From Polytrichum commune (Eukaryota > Streptophyta > Polytrichopsida > Polytrichales > Polytrichaceae), in contig OX485807.1 of assembly GCA_950295325.1 (NCBI GenBank), positions 19,623,666 through 19,687,665 on the forward strand: 64,000 nt of DNA, given 5' to 3'. This document shows, one piece after another, positions 1 through 12,834 of the stretch. The notes beneath the pieces were generated by a model. The model made no database searches. It had not been told where the DNA came from and was given only the letters and a program-made list of their open reading frames with translations. Each line of letters opens with the position of its first letter. Positions within the stretch are counted from its first letter, which is position 1. The position numbers were made by a program, and so were the translations under genes.

Positions 1-12
1 TTTTGACTCCAG

Positions 13-1969
13 AAAAAGTTTCTCAGAATATGATCCAAGGCTAGTGGCTCCAACATGCTTGTATTTAGCATCCAAGGCTGAAGAGAGTACAGTGCAGGCT
101 AAGCTTCTTGTCTTCTATATGAAAAAGATTCGAGTAAATTTCACAAGTTTGTTCACACGTAAGTTAGTTCTAACCATTGGTTATTTTGTCCAAGGAAGCA
201 TTGGCAGTGTTTCACATTCACAGAGCTGGACCTTTTTGTTGCAGTTGTTTCCCAGTGTAGTGAGTTGCACCTGGTTGGTGTACTGCTGAGCTACAGAGCT
301 TCTACAAAGAAGCCTCTCTAAGAGAATTCATCAGCTGGAAAGCCTAGATCCTTTGCCTGCCTATAATATCATTTGTGTTATTGCTTAAATTGTTACTAAA
401 AAAATACACATGATGTGGCAGCCGCAGATGATAAAGCACAGCGATATGATATCAAGGACGTCCTTGAGATGGAGATGAGGCTTTTGGAAGCCTTGGATTA
501 CTATCTCGTGATATATCACCCCTATCGTCCTCTGATTCAGTGAGTACCACCAGCTGTCAGTTGAAAATCTGGTCTTACACAGTAAAAACATGTCTGTTTA
601 TTTATAAAAAGAAGGAAACCCACTATGTAATAAGGTTCGTATGGATTGATCTCCCAGGTGAGGGGCTTGTATGCTAGTGGCACTTCATTATCAAAGGTCA
701 TTGCCTTGGTACACACTTTTGTTTAGTGGAAGAATCTTACATTTTAGACTATCTTGTGTGAGCTAGAGAGATACCAAATTAGAGAACTCAGGGTTATTGA
801 TGAAGTACAGTAAAGGCTTTGTATCACCCATTGAAGGTCTAATGATTGCAACCTATCTAGTTCTGTCAACAACATCGTTTGACCATGAGACCTTCTTGAT
901 TGCAGACTTTTGCAGGACGGTAACCTTACAGATTTCACTTCATACACCTGGTGAATACCCTTCCAACCTTCCACGTTTGCCCTGGTTCTCACACCTATGC
1001 AGGAGCTTAGAAAGTGTCTTGTGTATGTCAAATGTCTTTTTTGATTTGATCGCTTACATTCTACTATTTTCTTGCTCTCCTTCATATGTCCTCTCAAGTT
1101 CTTTTAATGTTCGAGAGAATGAGTTTTTTTAATTTTCTATGTCAATCTTGTTTACTCCCTTGAGATTCCTTGTGCATTTCTTCCTCATTGAACCTGCTTA
1201 GCATCACGAGTATATGAACTAACAAGTAGAGTTTTCTCTTTCTTTCATTACCATTTCAAGGTATCTTTGCATTGCCTATGGGGTTATTTTTGGCTCATGG
1301 AGGCAGGAGGCAGCTTTGGAGTGCTTTCTCAAGCAAATTGTTTATATATACCCATGCGATCTGCTCAATAAAAACCAAGTGTGTGTTTGGTGGGCCAGGT
1401 CACTCGTGAATGATTCATACAGAACGGACCTCATTTTAATGTACCCGCCATTCATGATTGCACTTGCTTGTATATACATTGCTAGTGTACTTAAAGAGAA
1501 GGACACGCGATCATGGTTTGAAGAGCTACGAGTCGACATGAATGTGGTATGCCCAAGTTTGTCCATCCACTTCCCTTCAATCTGCTTACATTTTGTTGTC
1601 CATAATTCTTGCTATTGTAAACTGAGTTTTCTGCTTCCTGTGCTGCTTTTTCTTTTTGATGTTCTTGATAGAGTCCACCTGGTGAACCCTATGGATCATT
1701 ATTTTTTATTTTTCCATAGTGTCATCTGTATCTCCTGTACATTTGAAGAAGATTCACTCATGTTCATGATTGTGGAGTGTTCCAGAATGATAATTGTGAA
1801 GACTTTTGCAAGAATTTTGCTAACTTGTGGACTTTCTGTGGTTGGCACTGCGGTACACAAACAGATAAAGACTATAGCATTGGAACTTTTGGACTTCTAC
1901 GACAACTATCGTCAAATACCAGACGAACGCATCAGTGCTGCAGTGAACAAATTGCCACAACGTGGATAG
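13..1969 (+). CDS. CYCC: Cyclin C, 3' part of gene (5' exons outside window)
   Basis: Cyclin C partners CDK8 in the kinase module of the Mediator complex and acts in the nucleus on RNA polymerase II transcription. Exons read as 13-133, about 428-539, 906-950, 1399-1546 and 1865-1969 (stop TAG at 1967). The product carries the cyclin-box helix motif LVAPTCLYLASKAEES, then the LEMEMRLLEALDYYL and YPPFMIALACIYIAS segments, and ends near DERISAAVNKLPQRG, as in plant CYCC proteins. Exons 2-5 join in phase with GT/AG borders. The first join does not: the donor at 134-135 leaves phase 0, while the acceptors ending at 421 and 427 need phase 1. An AG at 440-441 would restore the frame with a five-residue loss. 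The N-terminal half lies left of the window. It is convergent with WDR83. Family call is firm; integrity of the first junction is uncertain. Confidence 0.9.
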
Positions 1970-2828
1970 GAGAAGCCTTTGGCTCTTGCAAGGTCACATT
2001 GAGTAGCTAGTCAGAATGTATTATGTTTCCTTGAATTGGGTTGGCAGCATTTGTAGCCAAGCTCTTGGGATGTAAAATAGCCAGGGTGGTTTCTTCTGAG
2101 CTCATTACTGATTTCATTGGTGCAGTCAGAGAAATTTATTATACTGGATGTTTGACTCGGATGCGGTTACAATTTGATGGAGAGAAATTTCTCATTGACA
2201 TTGTCACTTAATCTGAAGTTTTCTTTGACACATGAACAACATTAGTTTTACATTGGATGCCCAGAAAAGTCTTGACATATAACTCATTGACTTCTCCTTT
2301 CCTTGATGCAATACATTGGCATATAATCTGGAACCATGACAACCTTGTATCTAACTTGGAGGTGTGCATTCATAATCTTTCATCAAAACCTTGATTTGAA
2401 GGTGATCACAAACTGGATCTCAGGTGAGGCTACCCAAGTTGGCCTACATTTTATATTAGACATTTTACATGGGTGGATTCTGCTAGGCTTCCACTACATG
2501 ACATGCCATACACCTAACATTGTTATGAAAACAGTCTGCTGTGGAGCTTCATGTGATGCTGGTCACAAACACACTCCAATATACCCTATGCATCTAGAAT
2601 GACATCACTGCAAAATTGGTTGCATCTTCAAAAAAAATTCAGATTGTAACAAAGGATGCAAATGTTGGTACACCAACATGCTCACCAATTGCATCTTGTT
2701 TCCTTGTGGCTTGGTTTTAATGCACAACTTCTTTCCACCTGTGCTTGGAGGGGGTGAGGTGATTCTTACTCAATCCACCTCTTCTAAACCAAAAATCATG
2801 CGTAATCCAAAAAATGGTGGCGATGCTC
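1970..2828. other. Convergent intergenic region
   Basis: About 860 bases lie between the cyclin C stop (+) and the WDR83 stop (-). They must hold both 3' UTRs. I see no further coding exon, tRNA or clear transposon end. Confidence 0.5.
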
Positions 2829-5800
2829 TCAAGTTCTCCACATTCGCACAGTGCTGTCGACAGAGGATGTGAGCATGCAACTCTCAGAGGGATGATATGA
2901 TACGCCTGTCACCTGTCATGTTGAGTGGTTAGATCAGACTGCATGTTCAACCCCTAAACGTCTAAGAGGCCCAATGCAGACCTCTCCACACATGAAAACT
3001 TGTATTTGAGCTAACATACTTCCAGTTTCAGCTATTGGGTCAAAAGTGACCCTATCGAAAATTAACTCATTCTTCTAGTACACTTTTTAAAGTGTTAAAT
3101 ACATCAATCTTATTGAGAAGATTTGGGTTTAAATATACAGCATGGTGCCCTTGGATGCAAATATATACTGACTATTTTGATCAACAATGTCACATGCGAG
3201 TGTTTTCATATTGTCTCCTTGACATAAGATACTGTTAAAAACAAAATGGACAACTCAACAGCATAAGACTATGTGAGGCTCATAGAAATTGTGTATTTTG
3301 CCGTATATTGAACTCCTTGGTCCTTCAAGATTTGAACATAGGGAAACAAAGTCGAGCCTGTGCAAACTTCTGTAGTGGATATAATTGAGAAGATTGAGAA
3401 ACAATAGGCCACTAAGAATCCCTTATTGTTTAGGTGCATCAGGCTTGATAGTGTACCACAGAAGCGTGTGCCTTGAAAGAGGTGACTACTGAACCATCCA
3501 CAAGATCCCAAAAGTACACAGCACCGTCTTCAGAGCCACTCACAACATGCGCATCGGTATTTGTTAGGCAGCTGTCCATCTTAAATGCCTGCAGGAAGCA
3601 ACCAATGTTGAATTGGTATCCCCTTTTCCTGATATCACTCGGATATATTTAATGAGGTTTCAATTCCTTTTTATACCAGTAGGGTACATGTATAGGAGGG
3701 TATTTTTGTTATTGATACCATTATGGTCTATATATCATGCAAGAACCTTCATACCTAGATAAAATCATGCTAATTTCAACATGGCTTTACGATGGTACGA
3801 CCCAAATAATGACTCCGGTATACAAAGATTCTCTCATCTTGTGATACCCACCAAGTATCAAAAAATTCCAGTATTACAATTTTGATACTGGTCAGGTAGA
3901 TCCTTCACTACCATTAGTGATACTGTCCATTGATAGCATGCATCCCAACCTATACACTGGTCCAACATCGGAAGCAACTCTCAACTTGTTAGCACCCATA
4001 TTGCTGAGTTTAAGTTTACACAGCTGGACTTTGCACTCAATAATTATTGTGTGCTGCCAAAATCCAAGACAACATCACCCAAGCACAAACTTCAAACCCA
4101 CCCAAAAACATACCTTGTTCACATGTCCCTTGTACTCCTGTAGTTGCTCCCCTGATGCCCTGGTTGATAATCCAAATGCACGACTTGAGATTATTCTATC
4201 CATACAAGTGGTGGAAGTATCATGAAAGAGGGAATTGAAAGAAGAAAGAAAATTCAAGCCTCAAACGTGCAAAACGATATCCTTGGATAAAACCAGGAGG
4301 AAGAACAAGCAAACCTGTCAAGAAGGCGTATGGTGGAATCAAGACAGCTTGCAAGAACACAATTTTCATCATACGACAAGGCCACACTGTTGACAGATTG
4401 CCCAAAGTTGTCAATAATTTCCCTGCAGTCAAAATCAGATCAATGAGTTGGTGAACACTGCCAGCTATCTTATAACATGAATCATGTCTGAACTGCTGAT
4501 TTGTTGCAAAGACAAGGTGTAGGTGTAAAACAGAGTTCAAAACAGTCATTACTAATGGAAATTTACAACTCAACGGAACGCCTGAGAAACTTGCCATCAG
4601 ATTTGTATTATAAGGTCATTTCTAAGCCAATATTGATCTTCTCAAATATTTGTTTCCTAGATAAGTCCTTATTGATATGATAGTTAGGGCCGGTAGACTG
4701 GATAATCTGAATTCATAGGACTCTTCCATAGCGCTTCAAACAGTCCAAATAAACAATAAGAGTGGCAATAGATTTAGACCAGAAAACCTGTCACAAGCAT
4801 TCCTTCAGAACAATTAAAAAATGTGCAGGTGAACCACAAAACACCGACGCACCTGCCATTGCGGATGTCAAAAGTGCGAACAGTGCCATCCACACAACCA
4901 GCAACAATCTCTGTCTTCGTCAACACAACTGATGTCACACTGTCACCAAATGTGTCAATCACCTGTTAATGAGTCCAAAGCCTGTCAGTTTTCCCTCTCA
5001 TCCAACACCTCAAAAACTCCACAAGAACTGATACTCCATGAAGAGAAAGCTGAATCCTTTTAATGGTATCAAAACTGTAGTTTTTGAATAAATCTCATCC
5101 TGAACTTACATATCAAAGTAACAGCGACATTCCAACAAAGGGAGTACTTCAGTACTCTACATGTACAAGAGTTCCAATGTAGCAGACAAAATTACACCAA
5201 ACTTCCCATAGAAGGTAGTTGAAAGAGTGACAGACCTGAATTGGATCTGTTCTGTGAGAGCGGCAATCCCAAGCACGTACACTGCGGTCGTAGCCACCTG
5301 AGACAATTGCTGCTGCAAACTCATTGAACTTAACAGAATTGATCTGAGAACACCAAAACAAGCATCAGATTAAGTGCAACAACTACAGAAGACAATATCT
5401 CCAAAGAAAATCCAAGTGCACTTCCAGGATTTAGCTGCACAGGCCCAAGTTCAATAAGGTCCCTCTCAAGATATAGCAATTATGATCTTGAGATGCGTGA
5501 TTTGAAATTTTATGAAAATTTCACTGAATGATAATAGGCTTGGATCTGCAAGAAGATGTGTGACATACATGTTCCATTGATTTACAATTTAAGGATTCTT
5601 ACCTCACTATCATGGCCCTGGAACTTGCGAATTATACGGCCAGTAGAAACATCCCAGTAAAAGAGCTGCCGGTCACCTCCACAGGAACTCAACTTGGAAT
5701 TATCACTAAGTCATTCAAACAAGTGTTTCACATTCAATTTCAATACAGGCGAGCGAGCACTGGAACAAAGACAACTGGACTTCTAGGACGACTTACGGTC

Positions 5801-7241
5801 ATGCCTTGTTCTGGTTCTAAAGCCCAATTTACAAGTGATTCTTACTTCACCAACATCAAACACATGCCTACTGAATAGAGAGAAAAACACAGTTATACAA
5901 TCTCTTAAATGAGGATGGCAAGGAAGGAACAAATACAATGACAGGTAAAACGGCATGTTAAAACATCATTTTCAGATGTTCAAGTTTCATAATGTTGCCT
6001 CTTTGACACCACAATTTGAAAACTTTAAACTCTGGAAAAAAATTTGCTGCTATTGAGATTTCTTTATTCTTTTATGTTCATTCAATTTCAATCCAGCGAG
6101 CACTGTGACAAAGAAGACTAGACCTCTAGAAGGACATGCCTTAAGTTCTGAAGGGGTTTTGAAGTCCAATCTGCAAAAGATTCACGCTTCAGAACATCAA
6201 AAACATGCCTATAGAGAAAATCAACGAGGATGGAAGAAATACAAAGCCATGATGAAGACATCAAGTGAGCTACAGGTGTTCAATCTTGCCCTCTTCAACA
6301 TTCCGCAATTCAAAAACTTCAAAACTCAGAGAAAATTGCTTCTCTTGACATTCTCACTCATGTTCATTTAAGACAGCGAGCACAGTAACAAAGATAACCA
6401 GACCTCTAGGAGTATTGCTCATGCCTCAAGTTCTGTAAGGGTTTTAAAGTCCAATTTGCAAATGCTTCATTCTTCTCAAACATCAGTCAAATGACTACTA
6501 AATGTAGAGAAATCACAGTTGCTTATGCACTTTCTCAAATGAGAATAGAACAAATGCAATGATAAGAAAAACGGCATGATTAAGAAATCAAGTGAGATTC
6601 AGTTGTTCAAGCTTCATAAAGTTGCCCTCTTCACACTCTGCAATTTGGAAAGTTTAAGACTATGGGAATACAGGTTCTCTTGACATTTCTTTAATCAACC
6701 AGGACATCCCTAAATTTCTGAAAGGGCTTTGAAGCCCAATTTCGAAATGATTCGTACTTCACAAACATTCCACGCAAGCCTACTGAATGTAAAGAAAGCA
6801 CAGTTGCTTACACACTTTCTCAAATGAGGATAGAAAAAACAATGACAGGAAAAACGGGATGATTATGACACCAATTCAGTTTCAGAAGTTTAGATTTCAT
6901 AGAGTTGCCCTATTCGACACTCCGCAATTTGGGAACTCTAAAACTCTGGAAACTTCTATAGACACTTCTTGATTCACGACGCAATCGCAATCACAGGTTT
7001 GGCGACAAGAGGATTACCTTGAGACAGCCACGTCACGAACATCGCGAGCGTGACCGGAATAAGTCTTGATGTGCACACCCTTGTATGGGTTCCATAACCG
7101 CAAGGTGCGGTCCTTGCCACAGCTCAGACAGTATTTGCCATCCTTGTTGAACCGAACTGCAAGCACCGCCCCTTCGTGACCCCGCAACACCGTCACCTCC
7201 TTGGTGGGAAGCAGCCCAACTGCTGCGCTCGTTGGTTCCAT
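2829..7241 (-). CDS. WDR83: WD repeat-containing protein 83 (MORG1-like), complete eight-exon gene
   Basis: WDR83/MORG1 is a WD40 propeller described as a MAPK-module scaffold and a spliceosome-associated protein in other eukaryotes; its plant role is less defined. Exons on the minus strand: 7241-7018, 5705-5603, 5343-5236, 4962-4853, 4422-4315, 4159-4114, 3588-3457, 2912-2829. All borders are GT-AG and all phases agree, giving 304 residues, close to the roughly 300 of plant homologues as I recall them. Visible blades include LRGHEGAVLAVRFNKDGKY, GKDRTLRLWNP, SGGYDRSVRAWDCRSH, VDGTVRTFDIRNG, LASCLDSTIRLLD, GSEDGAVYFWDLVDG and the last strand SSVDSTVRMWRT before the stop. The start at 7241 is the first in-frame ATG before the conserved PTKEVTVLRGHEG segment; an in-frame GTG at 7256 is not needed. 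An out-of-frame ATG nine bases upstream opens a short overlapping ORF. Confidence 0.95.
5726..6980. repeat. Degenerate tandem repeat filling WDR83 intron 1 (about four units near 310 bp)
   Basis: Intron 1 is nearly all repeat. Units begin near 5726, 6077, 6362 and 6690. Each carries in order a CAGCGAGCAC-like block (absent from the last), a block around CATGCC and TTCTG, a CACAGTTG block, AATGACAGG/AAAACGGCATG, and a closing run around AACTTTAAAACTCTGG. Unit length varies from about 285 to 350 bp through indels. Confidence 0.75.
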
Positions 7242-7250
7242 TCTTTCAGC
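7194..7250 (-). promoter_or_regulatory. Possible upstream ORF overlapping the WDR83 start
   Basis: An ATG at about 7250 lies in another frame nine bases before the WDR83 start. It opens about 19 codons ending in TGA inside the WDR83 coding region. If the transcript starts upstream it could lower initiation at the main ATG. The transcription start is unknown. Confidence 0.35.
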
Positions 7251-7321
7251 ATCCACTCCGTTAGGGTTCCTTCCTTCTCAAGCCTTTCTTAAACCCTAAA
7301 CCCGAAATTCCTGCCTAAGTT

Positions 7322-8470
7322 ACCAGTTTCTGCCGAATGCCAAAGTCTCAGATAGATCAGATGTTGCCATCTTATGTTCATTCGAAATTTCATGCATTGC
7401 TTCGCTATGCCAAGTTAGGGTTTACTTGAAGTCCACACGGTTTTGTGGAATACGAAGCTGATTGTTAGTTAGAAACGTCCTGCTTGCTAGCGAACATCAT
7501 CCATAACATTATACAAGAGGAAATATTATTTTATGTTACCTAGTACATCACGCTACATTTTCAGCATTGCACTTGAGAAATGCGACCCAACACTGATAAA
7601 TTCAGGAATAATGTACGACACATGCAGGGGAATTTCCTAGATACATACCAATGTTGTCATCCAGACCAAGAACGATAAATTTATGTCAAAAGTTACTCTC
7701 GAGAAAAGATGGTTTCTGCCTAATGCCAAACTCCGATAGATCAGATATTGCGAGATGATGATATTCATTCGATGATTCTCATGCTTCGCTTTGCTATGCG
7801 ACATTAGGGTTTACTTGAAATCCACACAGTTTTGTGGTATTTGAAGCTGATTGTAAGTAGAAACGTTCTGCTTCAATCCAGAGAACATTCACCATAATAC
7901 ACAAAAGAAAATAATAGTTTAACTCATAACCATGTCCAATATTACAGGTATTAAAGTGGTCTGCATTTTCAGCATTAGACTTGAGAATTGTGAGACTCAA
8001 GAATGTTCTCCTTCTGTATAACGTACGACACATCTCATTCGAGGAACTCCGGTAGCTTGATGTACATCATGCAGGGCGGTTTCCTAGAGACATAATTTTG
8101 ATGTCATCGAGACCAAGAGTGATAACTTTATGGCAAAAGTCACCTAGTACCTACTCTCGAGAAAAAATAGCATGTGCCGAATGCCAGAGTATCAGGTAGA
8201 TCAGATATTGCAAGCAATTGTTCTTTCGAAGTGATGCATTGCTTCGCTACGCCACGTTAGGGTTTCATGGAAATCCACCAGGTTTTGTGGAATTTGAAGC
8301 TGATTGTAGCCGTAAACTGAAATTCCAGCAATGTACGACACTCTCATTCAAGGAACTCCGGTAATTTGATGCAGGCCTTTGTCCTAATTACATAATATTT
8401 TCATCCAGAGCAAGAATGATATATGTATGTCAGAACTTACTCTCGAGGAAAGATAGCATCTGAGTAGATA
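7322..8470. repeat. Three degenerate tandem units upstream of WDR83
   Basis: Three direct units start near 7322, 7711 and 8171. Each opens with TGCC(G/T)AATGCCA and GATAGATCAGAT. Each then holds a block around TTAGGGTTTAC, CCACA and GGTTTTGTGG followed by GAAGCTGATTGTA, and a later block around CGAGACCAAGA. The array covers the 5' flank of WDR83 and presumably part of its promoter. Confidence 0.7.
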
Positions 8471-9182
8471 AACTCTCGGAAGATGATTGATTAGGTGTAC
8501 ACAGCGATCAGTACGGTGTTTCAAGCACCAGTCGGTGCAGTCGGTTTTTCATGTCCACGGTTTCTTCCCATCCTTCCATTCGTAAAACCTTCAGGAAATC
8601 CTGGTTTGTCGCGAACAGTAGACGTTAGGTGCTTGACTGCTAATTTCCCCGTCGATTGCAAGTCAAACATCTTAGTAAGTAATTCGAATGACGAGCATCA
8701 CATTTTTGGAGGCTAATAACTTGTAAGTGGCGGAAATGTAGAGGGGCCGAAAATGAGACTCAAGCTGTTGATCGAAAAGTTAGAAAGACTTTGAAACTTG
8801 TAGGCAATCAAATGCGGAATCCACGACGAATTCGCAGCGAGATCTCAGTGGATAATTGTAGGTGGAGAGACCACATTTAGAATCAGCCATGTGGTTAAGC
8901 AGCTAACTGAATCAAATCGCATCTGAGCCACCGAATGTAACAGTGACATACCATATTCTTTGACCTCTTGACTGTTGTAAGTTGCAACATTTCGATACTC
9001 ACGGCCCGATCACACCAAACTTTCCGTCCAGTTCCGGCAGTGAAATTGCTGGATTATGCTTGAGAAATAGATTCTAGCCCACCACTTTTCACACTATTAC
9101 AGTCGGAGATGCCGACGGATGGTGTCAGAACTGGCTGGTGTGATCAGCCCCTCATCGTACTTACTTTCTGAATGGCGTCTGA
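8471..9182. other. Spacer without recognised gene
   Basis: No family is recognisable. A 73-codon open stretch at 8495-8716 (+) begins at GTG, has no in-frame ATG early on and no homology I can name. Confidence 0.4.
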
Positions 9183-9390
9183 GGGCCTTTTACTCACAAG
9201 ACTGAAGACCCGTGACAGTTGCAATCTAAGAGCTTTCATTGGTCGAAAGGGTGGAGATTGTCCAAGTTCACTTCACACTAGTATGTGAAGGCTTTTCAAA
9301 GCTCAAAGAAAATCTCATGGATGAAAAGTCTACATGAAGTCCTGCATGGTAAATTGTCAATATGGTTTTATGGCTTGACAAAAATTCCAG
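9183..9390 (+). mobile_element. PIF/Harbinger-like element, left end
   Basis: TGA then GGGCC at 9183 is the terminal motif of the GGGCC(A/G)CTTCACAC family seen repeatedly in this window, here worn to GGGCCTTTTACTCAC. The following 200 bases match the left arm of the 590-bp copy at 25703. The matching right end may be the one finishing at 12831. Confidence 0.65.
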
Positions 9391-9698
9391 CAAACCATAA
9401 CAATCAAACATCTCTCATTGGTTGCCATGTTATTTTCATATTTTTTTCCAACAGTAATTTTGCGGGATAGATAGTTAAAGGCTAGACAAAAGGTTATCTC
9501 TCCCAGCTATCCACATCTCCAAGTTTTTTTAAGTTTGCTAGTACATGTGTTTGTGGTAGACGGATTTTATTGGCTCTGTCTGTAGGACAGAGTCTATGCA
9601 TGAACTTCTTCATTTCAAGAGCAAATTTCCTAACCACTTTGCGTTCACACTTGGACGTTACTTGTTCTTGTTATTTTTGGTCCACCTTATTTAATGTG

Positions 9699-9700
<2 letters not shown>

Positions 9701-9736
<36 letters not shown>
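9701..9736. repeat. (CT)18 microsatellite
   Basis: Uninterrupted CT dinucleotides over 36 bases. Confidence 0.95.
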
Positions 9737-9737
<1 letters not shown>

Positions 9738-12600
9738 ATTGCTCCCTAAAATGTATTGAAAGAAATCTAGTTAACTATAGTTATTTCGGCAGTTCTTGAT
9801 TATTCATTTTAAAAATTTCGAGTGATAAATGAGTAGCTTCAATTCTTGACCCGCATTTGAGAAGAAGGTGCCCAAAATCCAAGAAAGGTTTGGTATAGTG
9901 AATAACCATGGATTGGCATGAGCAAAGTGGACAACTACAATTATAGTCTTTCATAGTAAAGGACAGAGCCTCGCGGTTTTACCGTTTTCTTGTTTATTTA
10001 TTTATTATTTTGTCAATGACAAGTTTTTTGCAAGATGGCAGTGGCTTTGAAACTCAACAATGGAGTCATAATGTTTTTTAGATTACATGAAATCAACTAT
10101 AATTTGGACGTGCATGGACCCTCATTGGCAAGTAGGAATTTGAGCAATTTTTAATTATTTCATGATGCATAAATAGAATTGATTAGATCACAAATACCAC
10201 CAAATGTCGAAGGTAGTAAAAATGTGATCATGGAAGGAAAGGTGGAAGAGAGTGCCACAAAGAAAGAAGACCTTGTTAAAGAAGAAAAAATGCAGGTAAT
10301 CAATTTCAAAATTGAAATGAGCATCCAAAAAGAAAACAAATAATAATGTAATTGAATTGGAAGATTCGGAAAGATGATGAGAATGTCCCTATTTAATGAC
10401 ATTACTATAAAGTTGAAATCATTATTGTAATAAAGCAGGAAAATATAAACAAAGTATGTAATAATCTGACTGAAATGAGGATGTGGATTTTTTTTTTTTT
10501 TTAATTGGGCCAATTAGGCCTTCACTTTTGCCTTTTACCATGCACCCCTATTTCCTCCCATTGTGTATTTAGCGCTTGAGGTATAATTCTATCAAACTCT
10601 AAACCTCGGGAATTGGAGCCGACACTTGTATAAAGGATTAGATTGCTGACTCTTTTTTTCAAGTTGATAGAATTTTTGACATTTTATATTTAATTCAATG
10701 ATAGCCTACTATAATTTGCAATGGTTGTATGTGGGCATGAATTAATGTTGGATTAAGCTTCACACTCGTATGATCTTAAATTTGCACAATTTTGGAAGGA
10801 CTTGGTCGACTTGTATGAAGAAATACAAGATAATTTTGATGGAGTTCAAAAACTACAAATGTTCGAATGAAATTTTAGATCACGATAGATGTGAATATCA
10901 TTACTACAAGCCGATAAATATGTAGAATGGATAACGTACAAATATAATCAATCAAATGCAACCAAGTGCTCAGAATGATGATCAATACCAAGACAATAAA
11001 GACATGCAACAAAATTCATATTAGAGAGTCCACCTCCAAATACTACAAAGGTTAAAAAGAAAGAAAAAAAATTAAGAAAAATTGAAATGAATTTTAGAAG
11101 AAGTTGTCAAAAATTCTTTTATTTTGATAACATATTTTCAAAGTTCAACAAATTTATGGATGGATATGACTATTTATATGACAACATTAATACAAAATAG
11201 TAGTCACTCACTCATATCAGATTTAGTATCCATATCCTGAATTTTTTTTTTATTATTTATGGAAATTGATTTTCTATAATGATTTGGCTATTTTTTCGTG
11301 TTATTTTGTGGCCTCCAAAAATAAATCTCCATTTTTTTCAATTTCTTTTATCAAGAAATTTTCAGTCATTTTGTTCACATCTTCACATTGTTCTAGACTA
11401 TTTTTTGTACTAATGACACATCTTGCTTCACCTAAAGCTATCATTTTAATCCTCATTTCATGTTATTATCTCAATAACCTATTATTTATTATTCTTTGCA
11501 ATTTTTTATTCTTCTGTCAATTATTTATCTATCTTGTTGAATGTACACATATTATGTAGCTCAATACATGTAGCAATAATATCAACTCTATGGTGTTAAG
11601 GTACATTGGTCCTTCTTATAATATCTCTATCTTCCCTTTAGGATCTTGAAAGCACATTTCACACACGTGCGAGTATAATTTGGAATAATATTCCAGTTGG
11701 CTTTTAAGCCCTGTAGATAACCTTTGGACGGGCTTTAATATCATGGCCACATTGGATATGCATAATATCTACTCAGCTTATAGGATAAGAATTTATTTTT
11801 TATCCAATCTCTTTTAACGTTTGTTAGTTGAAATAATGTCAAATTGTGCATGCTTCCTATCCATCCAAATTCGTAACATCAAAATACAAATTTTGTATCA
11901 ACAACGCCTTGTAGTAAAACCAAGTGAAATGTTTTTTTAATAATAATAATTTTCTCTTCCAACCACAAGTATAATAATTGGAATGTGAGGTCCATCAAAT
12001 GCTCTGTTAAAATGAAGAATTATATGAAGTGCCTTAAATTCTTGTGCTAAAATCCTAAATCAAGTTGGACTTAGAAATTGCGCAAAAATGTGTTACTAAC
12101 GAACTCTTACCAATCTACAAAATTTCTCATAATTTATTTAATTATATTTTTGGCACAAGAATACACAATACACAAGGTATTTCCAATCCCAAACCTTTGT
12201 AATGACATTGCCACTCTACTTTAAATTAAAATTTCCTCTTTCATATGTCTATTTTTCCTTTGCAAATACAGACCTAACTTCTCACAAAGAAACTTGAATG
12301 TATTATGAGATACACGAGTCTTTGCTTTGAACACATTTTTTTGTGAAAGAATCCAATAATAATCTATCGGTGAACCCTACATTTCTCTCAACTGCCCACA
12401 CACTACAATTGCCTGTATTCATAGTCTCAAAGCACATGCTAAAAATCAGGGCACTCTCCCATCTTCCAATGAGTGCCAATACTTGCATATCAAGCACACA
12501 TTGCACAATCATGTGCAAACACCAATATAAAGCCAATGCAACAAGCGTCCACCCCTTCTCTCAAGATGATTCACTATACTCTTCTTTCCTTGCTAATGTA

Positions 12601-12627
12601 AGATAATAATAATAATAATAATAATAA
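12601..12627. repeat. (AAT)n microsatellite
   Basis: About eight ATA/AAT repeats. Confidence 0.9.
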
Positions 12628-12636
12628 AGTGAAGAA

Positions 12637-12831
12637 GGATTGCCCCTCTTTTTCCACCAATAAAATATGCAACGGTCCCTCAACATGGTCCATTTTCACT
12701 TCACACGATGCTTGAGGGCCCAAGCCTATATAAAACGGCTATCCCAACACCCATGGTACGGCCTTTGGATGAGAACCAAGGGCCCTCACCGTTACATGGT
12801 CACGGCCCTTGGCTCATGTGTGAAGTGGCCC
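12637..12831 (+). mobile_element. PIF/Harbinger-like element, right end
   Basis: Ends in GTGTGAAGTGGCCC followed by TAA. The 195 bases match the right arm of the 590-bp element at 25703-26292, including CAACACCCATGGTAC and GGCTCATGTGTGAAG. Same orientation as the left end at 9183. Confidence 0.75.
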
Positions 12832-12834
12832 TAA

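Larger units (their letters stand above)
9391..12636. other. AT-rich stretch between two Harbinger ends
   Basis: About 3.2 kb of very AT-rich DNA. It holds a (CT)18 tract at 9701-9736, a short possibly once-coding stretch near 10175-10295 (+) and a region rich in Lys/Glu codons near 10750-11100, both broken by stops. I cannot name a protein. It could be the decayed interior of a long Harbinger element or later insertions. Confidence 0.35.

Noticed and set aside
8495-8716. Possible transit-peptide-like first exon
   Set aside because: Ser/Pro-rich start looks plastid-like, but there is no ATG, no following exon I can join and no homologue.
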